Below are positions 6,537 to 10,849 of a stretch of DNA of 10,849 nucleotides, piece by piece. A program made the translations under genes and the position numbers. The DNA comes from Methylacidiphilum sp. (GTDB lineage Bacteria; Verrucomicrobiota; Verrucomicrobiia; CAIQCK01), in NCBI GenBank assembly GCA_020718125.1, contig DYDC01000067.1:1-10849 (forward strand), given 5' to 3'. Within the stretch, counting starts at the first letter, position 1. Each line of letters opens with the position of its first letter. The notes under the pieces are model-generated. The model did not search any database and was not told the origin of the DNA. It worked only from the letters and a program-made list of their open reading frames with translations.

Positions 6537-9500
6537 ATGCCGGACGAGAAAGACAACCCGCCGCGGATCACGCCTGAGTTACTGCGTGACCTCGGCGATT
6601 GGCGCGCGACAAAGGAAGGCCGCTCCCTGGCGGAGTCCGGTTGCGTCTTGGGCGTCGAGTTCAACCCGCCGTTGCTGCAAGGCATGGTGCGCGTGGGCGG
6701 CACGACCGTGCGGGCGCGGCTGAAGATCGCGCCGGGCGTCTTTGGCATCGAGAACCTGTGCAGTTGCCGCCAGGCGCAACGTGAGGGCACGATCTGCTCG
6801 CACGTCGTCGCGCTGGTCCATGCGTATCTGAACCGGGACAAGCCGCGTCCTGCCGCGCCCATCGCACAACCTGTCCCCGACGCCACGCCTGCGTCTTCGC
6901 CTGCGGTGGCCGGACCGAAGCTCAAGCGCGTTTCCCGCGAGGACGCGCCGCCGGCGAGCCAGAGTCTGGATCTGTCGGTCGCGCTGCCGGTTGATTTTCC
7001 AAAAGCGTGGCGCAGCGGGGCGATGACTGTGTTCTTGAAAGGCAGCATCAACGGCGGGCCGTCCAAGCCCCTCGATGCGGTGCCGCATCAGCCCGCCGCG
7101 CCCTATGTCGTCAGCGACGCGGACGAACAGCTCGTCGCGGCGGTCGAGAGAATCAGCGGCGGTTCAGCCGGCATGTGGCAGCTCGGCGCAAAGGATTTCG
7201 ACGCGTTCTTTGCCGCGCTGTCGGGCCAGCCGCGCGTTACGCGCGGCACGCAGAGCAAGCTCGACGTGCGAGGTGGTGAGGCGCGGCCGAAGCTGTTCCT
7301 CGATCTACAGCCTTCGGGTGAGTTGAAGTTGCGCCTCGCGGAGGTGACGACGCGGACAGGCGAAGCGCTGGGCGCATGGGTGTTCGATGGCGCGGTGCTG
7401 GAACGGGCGAACCCATTGCCGCCGGCGTATCAGGCGCTTGCGCGGGGCGAGATGACGCTGTCGCGCGAACAGTTCGCGCGGTTCTACGAGCGCGAGCTGC
7501 CGGCGCTGGAAGAGCACGCCGAGTTGGTGATGAACGACACTTTCGCGCAGCTCCAGTTTGCTCCGCGCGCGCCGCGCATCCGCGCCACGCTGGAGGGCGC
7601 GCTGATGGGACTGACGGTGCAACTCGAAGCGACCTACGACGACAAAGCCTTTCCGCTTCGCGGCCAGCCATGCGCGGGCGCCGAACCGAAGCGCGAGTGG
7701 TTCCCCGATGCGTCGCATCCGCTGCATTACTGGACCCGCGACATCGCGGCGGAGCAGCGCGCGCAAAAGCAGGCGCTCGCGGCGGGATTCCAGCCGGGCG
7801 AACGATGGCCGGAGCTTTACGCGCTCGTTGGCGAGAACCGCGTCGGCCATTTCCTCGCCAACACGCTGCGCCAGTGGCGGGCGTGGTGGGACGTCGTCTT
7901 TGGCGAGCGGATGACCTCGTTCTTCAATCGCTGCGAGGTCATCGAGCCGGAGGTGGCAGTCACGTCGTCGGGTGAGGACTGGCTTGCGGTGGACGTGCAG
8001 TTCAAACAAGCCAGCGGCGCGGCGGCGCTGTCGCTCGCGGAGGTGCGGCGGATGCTGCAACGCGGCGTGTCGCACGAGCGGCTGGAGGACGGCCGCATCG
8101 CGCTGGTGCCGACGGCGGCCGTGGAGGAGTTGCAGGAAGTCATCTACGACTGCCAGGCCAGCCAGGCGGGCGGGGGATTGAAGGTGAACCGCCGCTTCGG
8201 CGCCTATCTCGACGAAGCGTTGCGCGACGGGCCGTGGACGATCTCGCCGCGCTCGAACTGGCAGCCGCCTGCGCGCCTCCAGACGATGCGCGAGCTGGCC
8301 ATGCCCGACCGGTTCCGCCAACTGCTCCGGCCTTATCAGACGACAGGCGTGAACTGGCTGCGCTTTCTCGGCGAGAACGGGCTGGCCGGCGTTCTTGCCG
8401 ACGAGATGGGCCTCGGCAAGACGTTGCAGGCGCTCGTTTATCTCTCGTTGCGGAAGCCGGCAAGCGCGGGAGGCAAACCATCGCTGGTCATCTGCCCGAC
8501 GAGCATCGTCACAAACTGGCAGGCAGAGGCGGCCCGGTTCACGCCGGAGTTGCGGACGCTCGTGCTGCACGGGTCGAAGCGGCACGCCTCGTTTGCGACG
8601 ATTGGCGGGCACGATCTGGTCATCACCAGCTACGCGCTGCTGCGGCGCGACGTGGAGCAATACGCGGCGCTGGAGTTCGACACGGTCATCCTCGACGAGG
8701 CGCAGCACATCAAGAACCGTTTCAGCCAGAACGCGCAGGCGGCGAAGTCGCTGCAAGCGGCGCGGCGGTTCGTGCTGACCGGCACGCCGATGGAAAACTC
8801 GCTTTACGATCTCTGGAGCATCTTTGATTTCCTGATGCCCGGCTACCTCGGTCCGGCGGCGGAGTTCCGCGACCGCTACGAGACACCGATTGCGAAGGAC
8901 GGCGACGAGGCCGCGCTGCGCCGGCTGCGGCAGCGGCTGCGGCCTTTCGTGCTGCGGCGCATGAAGACCGAGGTGGCGCGCGATCTGCCGGCGAAGATCG
9001 AACAGGTCACGCTTTGCGAGATGACCGACGAACAGAAGGCGGTCTATCAGGCGCTCCTCGACCATGGCCGGCGCGAGGTCTTCGAGCACGCCGGCCAGGG
9101 CGGCGAAGCGCAGCGGCGCTTCGCCGTGCTGACGGCGCTGATGCGGTTGCGGCAGGCGTGTTGCCATCTCGATCTGCTGCCCGTCGTCGAAAACAGAGCG
9201 TGGCGCGAGCCGTCGGCGAAGCTGGAGATGGGGCTGGAGTTGATCGAGGAAGCGCGCGACGGCGGGCATCGCGTGCTGGTGTTCAGCCAGTTTGTGCGGT
9301 TGCTGAAGCTGGTCGAGGCGGCCTTGCGCGAGCGGGAGGTCCCGTTCTGCCACCTCGACGGCAGCACGGTGGACCGTGCGGGCGAAGTGCGGCGGTTCCA
9401 GAACTCGCCGGACATCCCGGTCTTCCTCATCAGCCTCAAAGCCGGCGGCACCGGCCTGAACCTCACGGGCGCTGACACGGTCATTCACTTTGACCCGTGG

Positions 9501-9719
9501 TGGAACCCCGCCGTGGAAGACCAAGCCACCGGCCGCGCGCACCGTATCGGCCAGTCGAACATCGTCACGAGTTACAAGCTCATCGCGCGCGGCTCGGTCG
9601 AGGAGAAGATCGTGCGCTTGCAGGAACGGAAAAAAGAGTTGATCGCCAGCACGCTCACGAGTGATGAAGCCTTCGCGCAAAGCCTGACATGGGAGGAACT
9701 GCAGGGATTGCTCGAATAA
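6537..9719 (+). CDS. SWIM zinc-finger SNF2-family DNA-dependent ATPase / helicase
   Basis: This 1060-residue protein is typical in size for bacterial Swi2/Snf2 proteins. A SWIM zinc finger lies near the N-terminus, with Cys75, Cys77, Cys87 and His89 (C-x-C-x9-C-x-H). A Pro/Ala-rich linker follows at 101-145, then a long region of bacterial SNF2-associated sequence. The ATPase core starts with LRPYQ at 597-601, has Walker A DEMGLGKT at 622-629, DEAQHIKN (motif II) at 720-727 and LTGTPMEN (motif III) at 747-754. The second RecA-like lobe has VLVFSQF at 913-919, SLKAGGTGLNL (motif V) at 966-976 and QATGRAHRIGQ (motif VI) at 996-1006. All motifs are intact. It should move along or remodel DNA or DNA-bound proteins using ATP; RapA-like recycling of RNA polymerase, repair or phage defence are all possible roles. 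No Shine-Dalgarno sequence precedes the ATG. It is the last gene on this strand before the convergent tmRNA. Confidence 0.93.
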   Translation: MPDEKDNPPRITPELLRDLGDWRATKEGRSLAESGCVLGVEFNPPLLQGMVRVGGTTVRARLKIAPGVFGIENLCSCRQAQREGTICSHVVALVHAYLNRDKPRPAAPIAQPVPDATPASSPAVAGPKLKRVSREDAPPASQSLDLSVALPVDFPKAWRSGAMTVFLKGSINGGPSKPLDAVPHQPAAPYVVSDADEQLVAAVERISGGSAGMWQLGAKDFDAFFAALSGQPRVTRGTQSKLDVRGGEARPKLFLDLQPSGELKLRLAEVTTRTGEALGAWVFDGAVLERANPLPPAYQALARGEMTLSREQFARFYERELPALEEHAELVMNDTFAQLQFAPRAPRIRATLEGALMGLTVQLEATYDDKAFPLRGQPCAGAEPKREWFPDASHPLHYWTRDIAAEQRAQKQALAAGFQPGERWPELYALVGENRVGHFLANTLRQWRAWWDVVFGERMTSFFNRCEVIEPEVAVTSSGEDWLAVDVQFKQASGAAALSLAEVRRMLQRGVSHERLEDGRIALVPTAAVEELQEVIYDCQASQAGGGLKVNRRFGAYLDEALRDGPWTISPRSNWQPPARLQTMRELAMPDRFRQLLRPYQTTGVNWLRFLGENGLAGVLADEMGLGKTLQALVYLSLRKPASAGGKPSLVICPTSIVTNWQAEAARFTPELRTLVLHGSKRHASFATIGGHDLVITSYALLRRDVEQYAALEFDTVILDEAQHIKNRFSQNAQAAKSLQAARRFVLTGTPMENSLYDLWSIFDFLMPGYLGPAAEFRDRYETPIAKDGDEAALRRLRQRLRPFVLRRMKTEVARDLPAKIEQVTLCEMTDEQKAVYQALLDHGRREVFEHAGQGGEAQRRFAVLTALMRLRQACCHLDLLPVVENRAWREPSAKLEMGLELIEEARDGGHRVLVFSQFVRLLKLVEAALREREVPFCHLDGSTVDRAGEVRRFQNSPDIPVFLISLKAGGTGLNLTGADTVIHFDPWWNPAVEDQATGRAHRIGQSNIVTSYKLIARGSVEEKIVRLQERKKELIASTLTSDEAFAQSLTWEELQGLLE

Positions 9720-9759
9720 GAGCCTCTGTTGATTGCAGCCCCCGATGGGATGAGAAAAA

Positions 9760-10111
9760 TGGTGGAGGCGGTGGGAATTGAACCCACGTCCTCAGCCAGA
9801 TTGCCGAGCGTGACTACGTGCGTAGCTTGCGCTTGAGTCTCGTCCGCGGAGCCGTCGGCAAGCAGGCAACTCCGCAGACCAGCCGCCACGGGATGATTTC
9901 GGCCTCTGCCCGGCGACCCAGCTTCGGCCTACACCTGCTGATGGCGTTGCGTCCCGTTAGCAGGCGTCACAGGCGCAACGTCGCGGGGCTTAAGCCGCGA
10001 GGGCCAACTCTTCGTTAGCTCTTATTGGTTTGCCAGTTTTTTAACGAGGCCAACTGACATCCTCGGCACGCCACCCTCGACGCTCCACCTGAGTCGAAAC
10101 CGATCGCCCCC
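9760..10111 (-). ncRNA. ssrA: tmRNA (transfer-messenger RNA), complete, one-piece
   Basis: The RNA frees stalled ribosomes and tags their products for proteolysis. The 5' end GGGGGCG (10111 to 10105) pairs with the 3' acceptor strand CGCCTCC, allowing one G-U pair. It is followed by ATCGGTTTCGACTC, the expected D-arm-like start. The 3' end has a T-arm, GTGGG-TTCAATT-CCCAC, a discriminator A and an encoded CCA at 9762-9760. After the 5' domain, GTGCCGAGG and TTGGCCTCGTTAAAAA match the conserved pseudoknot 1 region. A reading frame of nine codons plus stop lies where the tag should be. The length of 352 bases is normal. The gene converges with the SNF2 gene, 40 bases away. No clear promoter or T-run hairpin terminator is visible. 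The ends are set by the acceptor pairing and so are reliable to a base or two. Confidence 0.96.
9990..10019 (-). other. tmRNA tag reading frame encoding ANEELALAA
   Basis: Reading on the minus strand from 10019, the resume codon GCT begins GCT AAC GAA GAG TTG GCC CTC, then GCG GCT TAA, giving Ala-Asn-Glu-Glu-Leu-Ala-Leu-Ala-Ala and a stop. AATAAGA lies just before it, comparable to the AATAGTC before the Escherichia coli resume codon. The AN(D/E)E start and the -LAA end are the normal ClpXP/ClpAP and SspB-type degradation signals. Confidence 0.92.
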
Positions 10112-10120
10112 ACAAGGGGA

Positions 10121-10150
10121 AAATCCGAAGCTCGAATCTCGAAATCCGAA
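10121..10150. repeat. Short direct repeat AAATCCGAA upstream of the tmRNA gene
   Basis: AAATCCGAA occurs at 10121-10129 and again at 10142-10150, separated by CTCGAA/TCTCGAA-like sequence. It lies just upstream of the tmRNA 5' end in its direction of transcription. Degenerate CGAA-rich repeats of this look are scattered in intergenic DNA of some PVC bacteria, as I remember it. Beyond this, the 179 bases between the tmRNA and the zinc-ribbon gene hold only a run of ten C residues at 10277-10286. Confidence 0.35.
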
Positions 10151-10290
10151 ACTTCCAGCTTAGAACAGGCGCGCGTCCAAGCGGACATCGCGTCTCAAAG
10201 AACCGCCCCACACTAACCGAGCCACGCCTCTCCGGCAAGGATGGCATCGTTGGGGAAACCGCGGCCTCTGCTGCCGCCCCCCCCCCAATG

Positions 10291-10602
10291 TTACTTGCCC
10301 AGAATCTTCAGGAACGATCGGAACGGGCTGCCGGCCTTGTCGCCCTCCAGAATCGCGTCCAGTTCATTGGCATCGAGCCACAGCCCATTGCAACTGGCAC
10401 AGACGTCCACTTCCACGGTGCCGTAGTGCTCCTGGTCCAGCGACTGGCCGCACTTCGGGCAGTGCAGCCAGTGCAGCTCCTTCAGACGGTGCTTCTCTGC
10501 TTCCACAGTCGCCTGTTGCTCCTTGTCCAGCTTCTCCAACCGCATCCTGAGTTCCAATTCCTTGAAATACTTCTCTTCGTTCTCACTTGGTATGACGGGC
10601 AT
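10291..10602 (-). CDS. Small TFIIB-type zinc-ribbon protein (zf-TFIIB family)
   Basis: This 103-residue protein has a charged helical N-terminal half (residues 8-45, rich in Glu, Lys and Leu, likely coiled) and a zinc ribbon. The ribbon uses Cys48-x2-Cys51 (HCPKCGQ) and Cys68-x2-Cys71 (VCASCNGLWLDANELDAI). The GLWLDxxEL ending is the signature of the bacterial zf-TFIIB family. It probably binds zinc; the biological role of these small proteins is not established. The start is well supported by AAAGGAG (plus-strand 10611-10617), eight bases before the ATG. A good promoter lies about 50-75 bases upstream. It is transcribed toward the tmRNA on the same strand, but the 179-base gap and the separate nature of tmRNA make an operon unlikely. 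Confidence 0.88.
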   Translation of the reverse strand: MPVIPSENEEKYFKELELRMRLEKLDKEQQATVEAEKHRLKELHWLHCPKCGQSLDQEHYGTVEVDVCASCNGLWLDANELDAILEGDKAGSPFRSFLKILGK

Positions 10603-10649
10603 GGGTCAAACTCCTTTCCTGAGAGTCGCCGTTGTGTATGAAGCCACGG

Positions 10650-10678
10650 AATAAAACAGGCGGCACCCTCAACGTCAA
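10650..10678 (-). promoter_or_regulatory. Sigma70-type promoter of the zinc-ribbon gene
   Basis: On the minus strand, TTGACG (10678-10673) is followed after 17 bases by TTTATT (10655-10650). This is a 5/6 match to the -35 box and a 4/6 match to the -10 box at the ideal spacing. Transcription would start near 10643 and give a leader of about 40 bases carrying the strong ribosome binding site. Confidence 0.6.
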
Positions 10679-10730
10679 GAGGGCGATGGCGCACCAGCCT
10701 GAACAGGGCGCAACTTGACACACGCGCCAA

Positions 10731-10810
10731 GTCCCGAAAGGGACGGTCGAGAATAGCCCGGCGTTTCAACGCTGGGTGGGCTGGCAACAAGGGACAAGCC
10801 CCGTCAGGGG
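10731..10810. repeat. Cluster of three hairpins, probably a dispersed palindromic repeat
   Basis: Three inverted repeats lie in a row. GTCCC-GAAA-GGGAC at 10731-10744 is perfect with a GAAA tetraloop. CCCGGCG-TTTCAA-CGCTGGG at 10757-10776 has seven pairs, one of them G-T. CCCC-GTCA-GGGG at 10799-10810 is perfect. No gene is recognisable in 10603-10849. The pattern of a gaaaGGGACggt hairpin followed by a gcgTTTCAAcgc hairpin resembles intergenic repeats I recall from PVC genomes, but copy number cannot be seen from one window. None is followed by a T-run, so they are not ordinary terminators. Confidence 0.5.
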
Positions 10811-10849
10811 GAATGGCACTTACTTTAGAGCGCGACGCATTTTGGCCCG

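Noticed and set aside
7305..9680. 791-codon open frame on the minus strand
   Set aside because: It is antisense to the SNF2 gene, with Arg/Leu/Gln/His-rich low-complexity translation and no motif. It is a GC-content shadow.
9720..9759. Intrinsic terminator between the SNF2 gene and tmRNA
   Set aside because: A T-run follows the tmRNA CCA on the minus strand, but no adequate GC hairpin separate from the tRNA-like domain accompanies it. The CCC-GAT-GGG inverted repeat is too short.

Overview
The window reads as a stretch of chromosome from a GC-rich, free-living bacterium. The style of several proteins fits the Verrucomicrobiota or a neighbouring PVC lineage: the M48 peptidase with its FFYNLGR start, the SWIM-SNF2 ATPase, and a stand-alone DUF4338/DruA-type protein. 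This placement is inferred from remembered protein resemblance. No rRNA or other firm phylogenetic marker apart from tmRNA is present.

Layout, left to right. (1) 1-433, minus strand: the start of a DUF4338/DruA-family protein cut off by the window edge. (2) 434-726: a gene-free leader with a weak sigma70-like promoter and a striking palindromic stem-loop at 601-648. (3) 727-5308, plus strand: a closely spaced four-gene cluster (gaps of 20, 45 and 38 bases). It encodes a STAS anti-sigma-factor antagonist, an acetolactate-synthase-like TPP enzyme, a group III iron-type alcohol dehydrogenase, and a phosphatase made of a cyclic-nucleotide-binding domain, a coiled coil and a SpoIIE/PP2C domain. 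(4) About 5303-5619, minus strand: a decayed, frameshifted class I SAM methyltransferase. (5) 5736-9719, plus strand: an M48 zinc metallopeptidase followed by a 1060-residue SWIM-SNF2 ATPase. (6) 9760-10111, minus strand: a complete one-piece tmRNA with tag ANEELALAA. (7) 10291-10602, minus strand: a small TFIIB-type zinc-ribbon protein with a good promoter. (8) 10731-10810: a cluster of three short hairpins resembling a dispersed palindromic repeat.

The most interesting unit is the four-gene cluster. Two metabolic enzymes, which could decarboxylate or condense a 2-oxoacid and then reduce an aldehyde, lie between the two halves of a partner-switching signalling module. The outer genes are the antagonist, with its phosphorylatable serine, and the phosphatase that would dephosphorylate it. 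The phosphatase carries a sensor domain with an intact cyclic-nucleotide phosphate-binding cassette. The cognate anti-sigma kinase is not in the window.

A second curiosity is a 27-base near-copy (24/27 identical, same orientation) of the tmRNA 3' end. It sits at 5286-5312, exactly where the phosphatase gene ends and the broken methyltransferase starts. It may be an integration scar, or it may be chance.
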